From Kribbella turkmenica (GTDB taxonomy: Bacteria > Actinomycetota > Actinomycetes > Propionibacteriales > Kribbellaceae): 64,000 nucleotides of DNA. Positions 15,076 through 23,090 of this stretch are shown here, piece by piece; position 1 is the first letter of the stretch, and the number at the start of each line of letters is the position of its first letter. Below the pieces are notes generated by a model, which saw nothing but the letters and a program-made list of their open reading frames with translations, ran no database searches and was not told the DNA's origin. The position numbers were made by a program, and so were the translations under genes. Where the stretch lies: contig NZ_SMKR01000014.1 in NCBI RefSeq assembly GCF_004348725.1, forward strand, positions 1 to 64,000. Reading direction: 5' to 3'.

Positions 15076-16041
15076 TCAGCGTGTGTAGAGCGGTGACATC
15101 GCCAGTGCGAACGAGGTCATCGTGTCCGGGTCGATCGCCCGGGCCGGCAGCGGCACCAGGTCGACCAGTTTGTCGGCGCCGACCCGGATCGTGGTGCGAC
15201 CGGTGGCGGCGTCGACGTACGCCTCGTCGCCGAGCGGGATCGACTGAGCCGTCGGGGCCTTGCGGATCGGCGCCATCAACGCCTCCGCACTCGGCGTACG
15301 GCGTACCGAGGTCGAGAGCACGCTGGTCGGGGTGACCCAGCCGCAGACCAGGTCGCCGAGTGCGGTCCGGCCGTCCCGGCGGACCATGGCGGGCGCGCCC
15401 ATCACCTTCGCCGCGGCCGGCGAACCCCGCTCGCAGTCCGGCTGCGCGATCAGCGGCTGCGGCTCGGGCAGCCCGGGCGCCTGCCGGACGACCTCCTGCC
15501 CGAGGACGACGTACTTCGCGAGCGTGGCCGGCGGACCGCTGACCTTGTACAGCCTGCCCTTCAGCAGGAACACCACGAACGTGCTGGTCCCGAACCCGCC
15601 CTCGCCGACGACCGCGGCCCTGGCCGGCTCCCGCTTGGTCGCCGCGTAGGCCTTGTCGGCGCCCGTCAGCGTCGCCTTCGTTGCCGGCAGCACCGAAATC
15701 CCGACCCGCAGCACCGGGCCGCTCGGACTCGTGCTCAGGCCGAACTGGCAGACGTCGTACGTCGGCAGCCCGAAGTCGGCCGGCGCGGCCTTCGTCTGCA
15801 GGGTCACCACCGGGGCCCCGAGGGTCGCCTGCACGAGCGGCTGATCCATCCGCACGCACAGCGTCTCCGCGACCTTCGCGGTCGGCGGGGTGCTCGGCGA
15901 GGGGGTTTCCGACGGCGTCTCGGGGGGCGTCGTACTCACCGAGACCAACGGCGGCACGTTCGGCGCGGTCTCGTTGCCGGGGCCGCCACAGCCGACCACG
16001 GCGAACAGAGCGGCGGCCAGGACTACAGGACGGATACGCAT
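15076..16041 (-). CDS. Lipoprotein with two related domains (DUF3558-like)
   Basis: A 321-residue secreted lipoprotein: signal peptide with lipobox AVVGC (Cys near 18), a Ser/Thr/Pro linker (about 25-55), then two similar halves. Each half has a Cys, a short LGAP or MGAP motif and a second Cys (LCVRMDQ..LGAP..VCQFGL; DCERG..MGAP..LVCGWV), suggesting an internal duplication with one disulfide per half, as in DUF3558-type actinobacterial lipoproteins. TAGAGT lies 9 bases upstream of the ATG and could be a -10 for a leaderless or very short leader. It converges on the MocR gene with a 29-bp gap. Function unknown, probably an extracytoplasmic binding role. Confidence 0.75.
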   Translation of the reverse strand: MRIRPVVLAAALFAVVGCGGPGNETAPNVPPLVSVSTTPPETPSETPSPSTPPTAKVAETLCVRMDQPLVQATLGAPVVTLQTKAAPADFGLPTYDVCQFGLSTSPSGPVLRVGISVLPATKATLTGADKAYAATKREPARAAVVGEGGFGTSTFVVFLLKGRLYKVSGPPATLAKYVVLGQEVVRQAPGLPEPQPLIAQPDCERGSPAAAKVMGAPAMVRRDGRTALGDLVCGWVTPTSVLSTSVRRTPSAEALMAPIRKAPTAQSIPLGDEAYVDAATGRTTIRVGADKLVDLVPLPARAIDPDTMTSFALAMSPLYTR

Positions 16042-16095
16042 GGTGACTCGACTCTAGTGCCCCGCAAGCGCCAAGTGACATCCGGCGCTGGGCAC

Positions 16096-17403
16096 TCAAC
16101 TCGCCGCGCGCAGCTCCCTTTCCCGGACCGCGTGTTCGTCCGTGCGGGCGTCGTACCGCCAGAAGTCGCGCAGCCAGGCCGCGGTGGCGACGACGCCGGC
16201 GACGCACAGCACGCCGCCGCTGACGATCGAGGTGCGGACGCTGGTCAGGTCCGCCACCAGGCCGGACCGCGACTGGCCGCCGAGCGGGCCGAGCGAGTAC
16301 GACAGCATCTCGATCCCGGCGAGCCGGCCGCGCATCTCGTCCGGGATGGTCTGGTTCCAGATCACCGCGCGGAACAGGCCGGAGATCATGTCCGCGCCGC
16401 CGGCGATCGCGAAGAACGCGATCGCGAACCAGATGTTCGGCGCCAGCCCGGCGATCCCGACCGAGGCACCCCAGGTCATCGTCGCCAGGACGACGGCCCG
16501 GCCGTGGTGGTGCACGTGGCGGGCCCAGCCGCTGGTGAGCGTCGCGAGCATCGCCCCGACGGCCTCCGCGCTGTAGAGGAGGCCCAGCAGTGCCGGCTCC
16601 TTCAGCACCTCGGTCGCGAACGCCGGGAACAGCACGATCGGCATCGCCAGGAACATCCCGACCATGTCGACGGCGTACGTCCCGAGCAGGTCCCGGCGGC
16701 GGACTGCGTAGGTGATGCCTTCCCCGATCGCGCGCAGGCTGGGCGGCGTACTGTGCTCGCTCGTCTTGTACGGGCGAAGCAGCAGGTAGAGCAGCGTCGC
16801 GGCGGCCAGACCGGCCAGTTCGACCGTGAAGGCCCAAGCGACGCCCGCCGTGGCGACCAGGACACCGCCGAGCGCGGGACCGGCCAACTGGCCGACCTGG
16901 AGAGTGAGCGCGTTCAGCGTGACCGCGGCCGGCATCTCCTCGTGCTTCACCACCCGCGGGAACAGGGCGTCCCGGCTCGGACGCTGCAGTGACGAGGCGA
17001 TCGCGTTCAGGGCGCCGCAGACGTAGATCAGCCAGACCTGCGGGTTCGTGAGCAGCGTGTTCGCGAGCAGCACCGCGCAGACGGCGACCTGGGCGATCCC
17101 GGTGCCGATCAGCATCTTCCGCCGGTCGACGTGGTCGGCGAGCGCGCCGCCGTACAGGCCGAACACGACGAGTGGTGCGATCGTCACCAGACCCATCGCG
17201 CCGACGGCGAAGTTCGAGTGCGTCAACTGGTACAGCTGGTAGGGCAGGGCGACGTACCCGACCATGCCGCCGAGGAAGAACACCGAGCCCGAGATCACCA
17301 GGATCCGGAAGTCGCGGGAGCCCCGCCAGGGAGTCAGATCGACGCGCAGCCGGGAGAGGCGTTCGCGGACACGTGAGGCCACCGGCACATGGTGACACGG
17401 CAC
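16096..17403 (-). CDS. MFS transporter, EntS/MFS_3-like
   Basis: A 435-residue major facilitator with about 12 membrane helices. The loop 2-3 signature reads YGGALADHVDRRKML and the half-repeat signature is near RRRDLLGTYAVDM. The MFS_3 subgroup includes the enterobactin exporter EntS and many macrolide or siderophore exporters; the cargo here is unknown and no siderophore cluster is adjacent. Start choice is uncertain: GTG at 17403, 17388 or 17382 are in frame and none has a strong ribosome binding site. Confidence 0.85.
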   Translation of the reverse strand: MPCHHVPVASRVRERLSRLRVDLTPWRGSRDFRILVISGSVFFLGGMVGYVALPYQLYQLTHSNFAVGAMGLVTIAPLVVFGLYGGALADHVDRRKMLIGTGIAQVAVCAVLLANTLLTNPQVWLIYVCGALNAIASSLQRPSRDALFPRVVKHEEMPAAVTLNALTLQVGQLAGPALGGVLVATAGVAWAFTVELAGLAAATLLYLLLRPYKTSEHSTPPSLRAIGEGITYAVRRRDLLGTYAVDMVGMFLAMPIVLFPAFATEVLKEPALLGLLYSAEAVGAMLATLTSGWARHVHHHGRAVVLATMTWGASVGIAGLAPNIWFAIAFFAIAGGADMISGLFRAVIWNQTIPDEMRGRLAGIEMLSYSLGPLGGQSRSGLVADLTSVRTSIVSGGVLCVAGVVATAAWLRDFWRYDARTDEHAVRERELRAAS

Positions 17404-17472
17404 CCTGACCCAGAAGGAATCGTTTTCCGGCCCGTGGACCCGTTGGTTGCCGTCGGCTCCGATTCCGGGCGT

Positions 17473-17808
17473 TCAGGCGAGCGGGAGCAGCGGGCTCAGG
17501 TCGGTGCGTTCGCCGCTCGCGCGCAGTCTGCCGGTGGCGCGGGCGTCCGCCCAGGTGGTGCGTCCGAGGGCCAGGTCGATCCACAGCTCGGGCGGCAGTT
17601 CCACCACGGCGCCCGGGGTCCCGCGGGTGTGCCGGGGACCCTCGATGCACTGGACCGCGCCGTACGGCGGAACGCGGACCTCGACCGCGTGCCCGGGAGC
17701 CTTCGCGACCAGGCGTTTCAACAGGTGCTTGGTGAGCAGCTTCAGGTCGGCGCGCTCCGCCGTACCGGCGTCGTACCGCTGCAGGGCCTGGTCGAGAGCG
17801 GGGTCCAC
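17473..17808 (-). CDS. Sterol carrier family protein (SCP2-like)
   Basis: A 111-residue protein matching the actinobacterial 'sterol carrier family protein' group, recognised by EVRVPPYGAVQCIEGPRHTRGTP and the C-terminal TWADARATGRLRASGERTDLS. The SCP2 fold binds lipids or hydrophobic ligands; partners are unknown. GTG 17808 is chosen because it follows a -10 element (TACGCT) by 8 bases and because no earlier in-frame start fits the family. It is divergent from the gene at 17890. Confidence 0.8.
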   Translation of the reverse strand: MDPALDQALQRYDAGTAERADLKLLTKHLLKRLVAKAPGHAVEVRVPPYGAVQCIEGPRHTRGTPGAVVELPPELWIDLALGRTTWADARATGRLRASGERTDLSPLLPLA

Positions 17809-17816
17809 GACGAGCC

Positions 17817-17822
17817 AGCGTA
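17817..17822 (-). promoter_or_regulatory. -10 element for a leaderless SCP2-like transcript
   Basis: TACGCT on the minus strand ends 8 bases before GTG 17808 and fits TANNNT. No ribosome binding site precedes the start. Confidence 0.35.
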
Positions 17823-17830
17823 CGCGCGAA

Positions 17831-17861
17831 TTGTGGACTCGCCCCCTTCGTGGTCGATAAT
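17831..17861 (+). promoter_or_regulatory. Promoter candidate for the anchored protein gene
   Basis: TTGTGG (17831-17836) and GATAAT (17856-17861) are separated by 19 bases, slightly long, but GATAAT is a strong -10 for this base composition. The leader would be about 20 nt with GAGGTCGGG before the ATG. Confidence 0.4.
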
Positions 17862-17889
17862 CAGGCGGAGAGACGGAAGCGAGGTCGGG

Positions 17890-18516
17890 ATGCTCACGCC
17901 CAGGCACCAGGCGCTGCTGATGACGCTGGCGGGAATGACCGTCGGCGTAGCTGTGTTCGGCAGCGTGCTGGCGATCAACGGGAACCTGACGGGTAACGAC
18001 ACCCCCGCAGGGATCGTGAACTCCCAGTCCTCCCCCAGCACCCCCTCGTGCACGGACTGCCTGCAGTCCGACTCGCTGCGGTACGCCCTGCAGGCCTTCG
18101 GCACCAAGGACGATCCGGTGTCCGCCGAGGTGCCCACCGGCTGGAAGAGCCCCGAGGACGGCACCCGGCCGCGGTTCGCGGACCCGAGCGGCGTCTGGCA
18201 GATCCGGTTCGACACCCGCGGCAGCAGCCGCTCCCCGAACGAGCAGGTGGACAGCCGTGCCCGCAGCATCGACGAGCGCGACCTGAAGGTCATCAGCCGC
18301 GACAACGGCACGCTCGTCTACACCTACGCCGACCAGACACGCGGGCCGCGGATGGGTCTGTCCCGCTGGATCTCCACCGACCACGGCGAGAGCACCGCGA
18401 TCGAGATCACCGTCGGCGGCCGCCCGAAGGACGAGGCCGCCCTGCGCGCCGTGCTCGAGCACGCGACGCAGACCCTCCAGCTGCCGGCGTCAGCGAACGA
18501 CAACCGGCCGAGCTGA
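17890..18516 (+). CDS. Membrane-anchored extracytoplasmic protein, unknown function
   Basis: A 208-residue protein with a single N-terminal helix (LLMTLAGMTVGVAVFGSVLA, about 9-28) acting as signal anchor, then a Ser/Thr-rich stretch with CTDC (C-x-x-C near 53-56) and a folded domain of about 140 residues (YALQAFGTKDDPVSAEVPTG, WQIRFDTRG, LVYTYADQTRG, STAIEITVGGRPKDEAAL). GAGGTCGGG upstream is the ribosome binding site. It resembles small serine/threonine-kinase-associated sensor domains in layout, but no family is recognised. It ends 2 bases from the convergent peptidase gene. Confidence 0.7.
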   Translation: MLTPRHQALLMTLAGMTVGVAVFGSVLAINGNLTGNDTPAGIVNSQSSPSTPSCTDCLQSDSLRYALQAFGTKDDPVSAEVPTGWKSPEDGTRPRFADPSGVWQIRFDTRGSSRSPNEQVDSRARSIDERDLKVISRDNGTLVYTYADQTRGPRMGLSRWISTDHGESTAIEITVGGRPKDEAALRAVLEHATQTLQLPASANDNRPS

Positions 18517-18518
18517 CC

Positions 18519-20111
18519 TCAGCACTTGATGTCCGCGGTCGGGGCGGTGCCCTGGAGCAGGTAGCTCTCGACCGCGTTGTCGACACACGCGTTCCCAGCC
18601 TTGTAGCCGGTGTGCCCGTCGCCGTCACGGGTGATCAGGACACCACTGTCCAGCTGACTCGCCAACCCGACGGCCCACTCGTACGGCGTCGCCGGGTCCC
18701 GCGTGGTGCCGACGACCACGATCGGCTTCGCCCCGGCCGCCTTGATCGGGTGCGGCTTGTCCTTCGCCTTCGCCGGCCAGTTCGCGCACGCCAGCGAGCC
18801 CCAGAGCAGGAACGACCCGAAGCGCGGTGACTCCGCCTTGTACTCCGGCTCCTCAGCCTTGGCCTGCGCGATCGAGGTGATGTCCGGGCGGTCGAGGCAG
18901 TTCACGGCGTAGATCGCCTCGTTGCTGTTGCTGGCGTAGCCGCTGGGCTCGCGGTCGGTGTACTCGTCGGCCAGCGCGAGCAAGCGGGCGCCGTTCCCGG
19001 CCAGACCGTCCAGGACTGCGTCCTCGAGCCGCGGCCAGAAGTCCTTCACGTACAGCGGGTAGATGACCCCCAGCACCACGAGGGCCTGGGTGACCTGGCG
19101 CTTCCCGTCACCCGGCAGGGGGGTCGCATCGCTGTCGTTGATCAGCTTGTCGACCTTCGCGAGCACCTCCTCCTTTGAGCTGCCGAGCCGGCACGACCGC
19201 TGCGCACAGTCCTCGGCGAACGCGTCCAGGGCGGTGTCGAAACCCTTCGCCTGGGCGATGTTGTTCTGCTTCGAGGTCTTCGACGGGTCGACGGCGCCGT
19301 CCAGCACGAGCCGCCCGACGTTCTTCGGGAACAGCTCCGCGTACGTCGCTCCCAGGTACGTGCCGTACGACATGCCGAGGTAGTACAGCTCCGAGTCACC
19401 GACGATCCCCCGCAGTACGTCGATGTCGCGGGCGGCGTCCTTGGTCGACACGTGCGGCAGCAGCTCGCCGGAGCGCTGCTGGCACCCGTTGGCGAGGATC
19501 TTCGACTCCTCGTTCAGCTCGTTGATCTCGGCGTCGTCGTCCGGGCTGCCGTCGGTCGCGATGAACTTGTCCAGCTGCGCCGTGTCCAGGCAGCGCACCG
19601 GTGTCGACTGCGCCACGCCGCGCGGATCCCAGCCGATCACGTCGAACTTCCGCAGCAGCTGTGCGCCCAGCACGAACCCGGCCGACGCGGCGAACTCCTG
19701 CCCCGAGGCGCCCGGACCGCCGGGGTTGATGAACAGCGTGCCGATCTTGCCCCCGCGGTCCCGGGCCAGCACCTTGCGCGCCCGCAGCTCGATCGTCTCG
19801 CCCGCCGGCTTCGAGTAGTCGAGCGGGACGGTGATGGTCGCGCACTGCTGGTTCGAGCCGCAGCGCTCCCAGTCGGGTCGCTGCTCGTAAAACCTGTCCA
19901 GGCCCGCCGGGACGGGGCCTGCCGGGCCCTTGGTCGGATTGCCACCGCTGGAGCCGCTCGAGCTGCCGTCGCCCGCGTCCTGGGCCCGGCTGGCCACACC
20001 GCAGCCACTCGCCAGGACCGCCAGCACCGCTGTGAGGGCTATGCCGGCCTTGAGGGGCGTGGGCCGGGTCCTCGGCTGCGGGGTGAGCGCGGTCGTCCTG
20101 CGGTAACTCAC
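18519..20111 (-). CDS. Secreted lipoprotein alpha/beta-hydrolase, tripeptidyl aminopeptidase type
   Basis: A 530-residue exported hydrolase. The signal peptide ends in the lipobox LASGC (Cys near 37), followed by a Ser/Gly linker. The core matches the SlpD/TAP group that trims N-terminal tripeptides: oxyanion motif FINPGGPGASG, nucleophile GMSYGTYLG, catalytic Asp in GTTRDPATPYEWA and His in RDGDGHTGY, the last two within the TAP-like C-terminal domain (PF08386). Paired Cys (ERCGSNQQC, CAQRSC) suggest disulfides. The GTG start overlaps the PSP1 stop (GTGA), so the two genes are coupled. Confidence 0.9.
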   Translation of the reverse strand: MSYRRTTALTPQPRTRPTPLKAGIALTAVLAVLASGCGVASRAQDAGDGSSSGSSGGNPTKGPAGPVPAGLDRFYEQRPDWERCGSNQQCATITVPLDYSKPAGETIELRARKVLARDRGGKIGTLFINPGGPGASGQEFAASAGFVLGAQLLRKFDVIGWDPRGVAQSTPVRCLDTAQLDKFIATDGSPDDDAEINELNEESKILANGCQQRSGELLPHVSTKDAARDIDVLRGIVGDSELYYLGMSYGTYLGATYAELFPKNVGRLVLDGAVDPSKTSKQNNIAQAKGFDTALDAFAEDCAQRSCRLGSSKEEVLAKVDKLINDSDATPLPGDGKRQVTQALVVLGVIYPLYVKDFWPRLEDAVLDGLAGNGARLLALADEYTDREPSGYASNSNEAIYAVNCLDRPDITSIAQAKAEEPEYKAESPRFGSFLLWGSLACANWPAKAKDKPHPIKAAGAKPIVVVGTTRDPATPYEWAVGLASQLDSGVLITRDGDGHTGYKAGNACVDNAVESYLLQGTAPTADIKC

Positions 20112-21148
20112 TGCGAAGTGTCTCCCTCGTCGTCATGGTGCAGGCGCCTGCGCCGCCGTGGCTTCCGCTTCCGCGGCTGCTCCCCGGCCTCGGGCTCCCC
20201 GGCGGCCGCCGTTGAGTCCGCCGCCGCCTCCGCGGCCGGCTTCGCGGTGGGCTCCGTCGTCTGCGCGACCTCGGCTTCCGCCGGCTCGTCGATCAGCGGT
20301 GGCGCGTCCGGGGTCGTCGTACTGGAGGCCTCGTACTGCTGCCGCGGCGAGCAGACGTCCGCCCGGCTGCAGGCACACCGCCGGCCCGACGCGGCCAACC
20401 GCACCACCACGGTGTCGCTCGGCACATTGTGTCCGACCACCACTCCATCACCTGCGGGGGTCTCCACCGGCGTCCCGGTCGGCGGGGCCTTGGCGTTGAA
20501 CTCCTGGTACAGCGGGTGCTCGTATTTCAGGCAGCACATCAGCCGCCCACACGCGCCGGAGATCTTCAGCGGGTTCAGCGGCAGATCCTGGTCCTTCGCC
20601 ATCCGCACGCTGACCGGCTCGAAGTCCTTCAGGAACGTCGCGCAGCACAGGTCCCGCCCACACGGCCCGATCCCGCCCTGCAACCGCGCCTCGTCCCGCG
20701 CACCGACCTGCCGCAACTCGATCCGCGCCCGCAGCCCCCGGGCGAGATCCCGGACGAGCTCGCGGAAGTCCACCCGCTGCGGCGCGGAGAAGTACACGAT
20801 GACCAACTGGTCCACGTCCGGCCGCCGGTCGACGAAGTCGATCCCGACCACCTTCATCGGCAACCCGTGCTGCCGGATCAACCGCTTCGCAATCACCCGC
20901 GCGTCCGCCCGCCGCTGCCGGTTCTGCTCGTCCCGATCCAGGTCCGACGCGGTCGCGATCCCCTCACACAGCGGCAACCCGCCGATCTCCTCGGTGACGT
21001 ACTGCGGCGCCCACACGCACTCCGCCACCTCCGGACCGTCATCTGTCGGAACCAGCACTTTGTCCCCGACGCGCGGACGATGCGGGCCGGGGTCCAGGTA
21101 GTAGAGCCGCCCGTACCGCTCGAACGACACAGCCATCACCATGCCCAC
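20108..21148 (-). CDS. PSP1/YaaT-family protein
   Basis: A 346-residue PSP1 C-terminal domain protein, the actinobacterial relative of Bacillus YaaT/RicT. The family signature is clear: RYGRLYYLDPGPHRPRVGDK, VDFRELVRDLARGLRARIEL, RQVGARDEA, GPCGRDLCC and ISGACGRLMCCLKYEHPLY, with conserved Cys that in RicT help bind Fe-S clusters. In Bacillus the complex affects RNase Y and sporulation; the role in actinobacteria is not settled. A long Ala/Pro/Glu stretch and an Arg-rich tail (KRKPRRRRRLHH) follow. Start GTG 21148 is set by a -10 element 6 bases upstream; ATG 21142 and 21136 are alternatives. holB lies nearby, as in many genomes. Confidence 0.9.
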   Translation of the reverse strand: MGMVMAVSFERYGRLYYLDPGPHRPRVGDKVLVPTDDGPEVAECVWAPQYVTEEIGGLPLCEGIATASDLDRDEQNRQRRADARVIAKRLIRQHGLPMKVVGIDFVDRRPDVDQLVIVYFSAPQRVDFRELVRDLARGLRARIELRQVGARDEARLQGGIGPCGRDLCCATFLKDFEPVSVRMAKDQDLPLNPLKISGACGRLMCCLKYEHPLYQEFNAKAPPTGTPVETPAGDGVVVGHNVPSDTVVVRLAASGRRCACSRADVCSPRQQYEASSTTTPDAPPLIDEPAEAEVAQTTEPTAKPAAEAAADSTAAAGEPEAGEQPRKRKPRRRRRLHHDDEGDTSQ

Positions 21149-21154
21149 GCGGCC

Positions 21155-21160
21155 AGAGTA
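21155..21160 (-). promoter_or_regulatory. -10 element for a leaderless PSP1-peptidase transcript
   Basis: TACTCT on the minus strand ends 6 bases before GTG 21148 and fits TANNNT. This decides the start over the downstream ATGs. Confidence 0.45.
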
Positions 21161-21258
21161 CTTGCTGCCCCCGTACAAGGTTCTGGCGACAGCTGGGCTA
21201 GGACGGAGCCGGGTCGATTCGAGCGCGCGGAGCGGCCGTGACGCCCGGCCGAGTTGGC

Positions 21259-22293
21259 CTAACGACGAGTGTTCTTCACGGAGTCTGTGAGTCGGTCGAA
21301 GTCGGGACCGTACGCCGCGCAGACGACCAGGCGGTCGTCGGCGTTCCAGAGTTGTCTGGTGGGGGTCCAGTAGTCCCACTCGAGCTCGGTGGTCTTCACG
21401 GTCGAGCCGACGTACTCGGCGAACGCTGTGGCGCAGGCGTCCTCGCCGGACTTGTCGACCTCACGGTCGCCGGGCCAGGGGCCGTCGGGGAGGGCGACCC
21501 CGGCGATGATCTCGCCGTCGTGGGCTTCGGTGCAGGGTCGCCGGACGACCTCGTCCTCCTCGTCGCCGTCGTCGAAGCATTCGCCGACGGCCAGGTCGTC
21601 GACGTACGTCGACGGCGCGGAGTACGACGAGGCCGGCTCGGAGGCGTCGTAGTCGTCGGCGGAGCTGAAGCCGATCGCGAACATCACGATGAGGTAGATC
21701 AGCCAGCCGACCGTGCCGAGTCCGCCGAGCACGATGCCGGTGATCGCCATGGGTTTGCCACCGTCGTGGCGCTTCCTGATCTGCACCAGGGCACCGATGC
21801 CGAGGCCGACCGCCACCGGTGCGGCGATGCCGATGCAGAAACCGCCGATCCCGGTCGCCAGCGCGGCGATCGCGAGCCCGTTGGTGCCGCTGCCGGCCGC
21901 CGCCGGGTAGCCGTAGCCGTACGGCGCCGGCCAGGTCCCCGGATACCCCGGCTGACCGTACCGCGCCTGCCCACCAGGCTGACCGTAGGGCGCCTGACCG
22001 TAGGGCGCCTGACCGTAGGGCGCCTGACCGTAGGGCGCCTGACCGTAGGGCGCCTGACCGTAGGGCGCCTGACCGTAGGGCGCCTGACCGTAGGTCGACT
22101 GCCCGTACGGTGTCTGCCTGGTCGGCTGAGTCTGCCCCGGCGCCGCCCACTGGGTCGATCCCGCCGTCTGTCCGTAGAGGGTCTGTCCGGCGGACGGCTC
22201 GGCAGGCGGTTGCTCAGGGCGCACGTACGCCGGGAACGACCTCGGCACGTCCTGGGGCCGTTCCGGCTCCGGTCCGTAGGGTGGCTGACTCAA
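21259..22293 (-). CDS. DUF4190 and septum-formation-like membrane protein with QAPYG repeats
   Basis: A 344-residue protein. The first 130 residues are Pro/Gln/Tyr/Gly-rich and hold seven exact QAPYG repeats. A DUF4190 two-helix segment follows ([20 protein letters not shown] and [20 protein letters not shown]), then an extracytoplasmic domain with a septum-formation-like pattern ([46 protein letters not shown]), four Cys probably forming two disulfides. The start is TTG at 22293 with GGGGGA upstream. The neighbour at 22321 is a shorter paralogue, so the two may act together at the cell envelope. Confidence 0.75.
   Translation of the reverse strand: MSQPPYGPEPERPQDVPRSFPAYVRPEQPPAEPSAGQTLYGQTAGSTQWAAPGQTQPTRQTPYGQSTYGQAPYGQAPYGQAPYGQAPYGQAPYGQAPYGQAPYGQPGGQARYGQPGYPGTWPAPYGYGYPAAAGSGTNGLAIAALATGIGGFCIGIAAPVAVGLGIGALVQIRKRHDGGKPMAITGIVLGGLGTVGWLIYLIVMFAIGFSSADDYDASEPASSYSAPSTYVDDLAVGECFDDGDEEDEVVRRPCTEAHDGEIIAGVALPDGPWPGDREVDKSGEDACATAFAEYVGSTVKTTELEWDYWTPTRQLWNADDRLVVCAAYGPDFDRLTDSVKNTRR
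21981..22085 (-). repeat. Seven exact 15-bp tandem repeats coding QAPYG
   Basis: The 15-base unit GACCGTAGGGCGCCT (plus strand) is repeated seven times without a mismatch, with a degenerate eighth copy at 22086-22100. The unit keeps frame, so copy-number change would alter only the length of the Pro/Tyr/Gln-rich cytoplasmic arm. Perfect identity suggests recent expansion or ongoing slippage. Confidence 0.9.
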
Positions 22294-22320
22294 TCGATCC
22301 CCCAGTGTTCCCCGCGGGTG

Positions 22321-22986
22321 CTACCGCTGCGACCCGCGCATGCTACCCGTCAGGTGGTTCCCCGGCATGCCGACCAAACACAGGACGTTGCCGTCAGCAA
22401 TGGCACGATCCTCCAGCACGACGTAGTACATGTCCAGGTCCGACTGCTCGTACGGCTTGCCGACGAAATCGCCGAACGCGGTCGCGCACTGCTGGGTGGC
22501 GACCGTCTCCTTGTCCTCGGCCGACAGCCCGGCCAGGTTGGCACGCACCTTTGCGTACGCCTCACCGGTGTGAGCGACCGCACAGTCGGCGATCCGGACG
22601 ACCAGCAGCGTGTCCGCGTCCAGGTCGGCGTCGAAACACTGCTGTACGGCGACCTCGGAGATGGCGACCGTCCGTCCGATCCCGGCCCGGCGTTCGCCGT
22701 ACAGGCCGAGGGCGACCGCGACCCCGATCGCGATCATCCAGCACAGGCTGATCACGAAGGCGCCGTACGCCAGCCGCTTGCCGCGGCTCCCGGTCCGCTT
22801 GATCCGGCGCAGCGCGATCCCCGCCAGCACCACGGCGACCGGCACCAGCCCGGGCAGGCTCGTCACCAGAGCCGCGATGGCATACCGGTCCTGGCGCTGC
22901 TGCGCCGGTGTCGGAACGCCCGCGAGCCAGGACTCGGCCGGCGGCAAGGATGGCCGGGCAGGCTGGATCGGGGGCGGTTGCGTCAT
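22321..22986 (-). CDS. Septum-formation-like membrane protein, paralogue of the next gene
   Basis: A 221-residue protein with a Pro-rich N-terminus (about 30 residues), a two-helix DUF4190-like segment (YAIAALVTSLPGLVPVAVVL and YGAFVISLCWMIAIGVAVAL) and an extracytoplasmic domain with four Cys (VQQCFDAD, IADCAVAHTGEAYA, TQQCATAFGDFVGKPY, NVLCLVG). The Cys pattern and the repeated phrase CATAF match the protein encoded 27 bases downstream, so this is a tandem duplication in which only one copy gained the QAPYG array. Function unknown; an envelope or division role is suggested only by family naming. Confidence 0.7.
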   Translation of the reverse strand: MTQPPPIQPARPSLPPAESWLAGVPTPAQQRQDRYAIAALVTSLPGLVPVAVVLAGIALRRIKRTGSRGKRLAYGAFVISLCWMIAIGVAVALGLYGERRAGIGRTVAISEVAVQQCFDADLDADTLLVVRIADCAVAHTGEAYAKVRANLAGLSAEDKETVATQQCATAFGDFVGKPYEQSDLDMYYVVLEDRAIADGNVLCLVGMPGNHLTGSMRGSQR

Positions 22987-22990
22987 TCAG

Positions 22991-23027
22991 GTCCGTTCGG
23001 GCAGTACGCCGAGCCTTCTGCCCGGAC
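22991..23027 (-). terminator. Candidate terminator after holB
   Basis: CGGGCAG (22998-23004) pairs with CTGCCCG (23018-23024), with outer GTCC (22991-22994) and GGAC (23024-23027) as alternative closing pairs. It lies about 65 bases after the holB stop and just before the next gene. Confidence 0.35.
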
Positions 23028-23090
23028 ACCCAGACATCGGACCGGCCGGTCTCGGTGTTACAGCCCCTGCCCGCTCAGCGGACGTGGATC

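Noticed and set aside
14819-17650. Very long open frame on the minus strand (over 900 codons) crossing several genes
   Set aside because: It is antisense to the MocR gene and out of frame with the lipoprotein and MFS genes, is Arg/Pro/Gly-rich and has no domain; long spurious frames are expected at this GC content.
21981-22085. CRISPR-like array
   Set aside because: The 15-bp units are directly adjacent without spacers and are an in-frame coding repeat.
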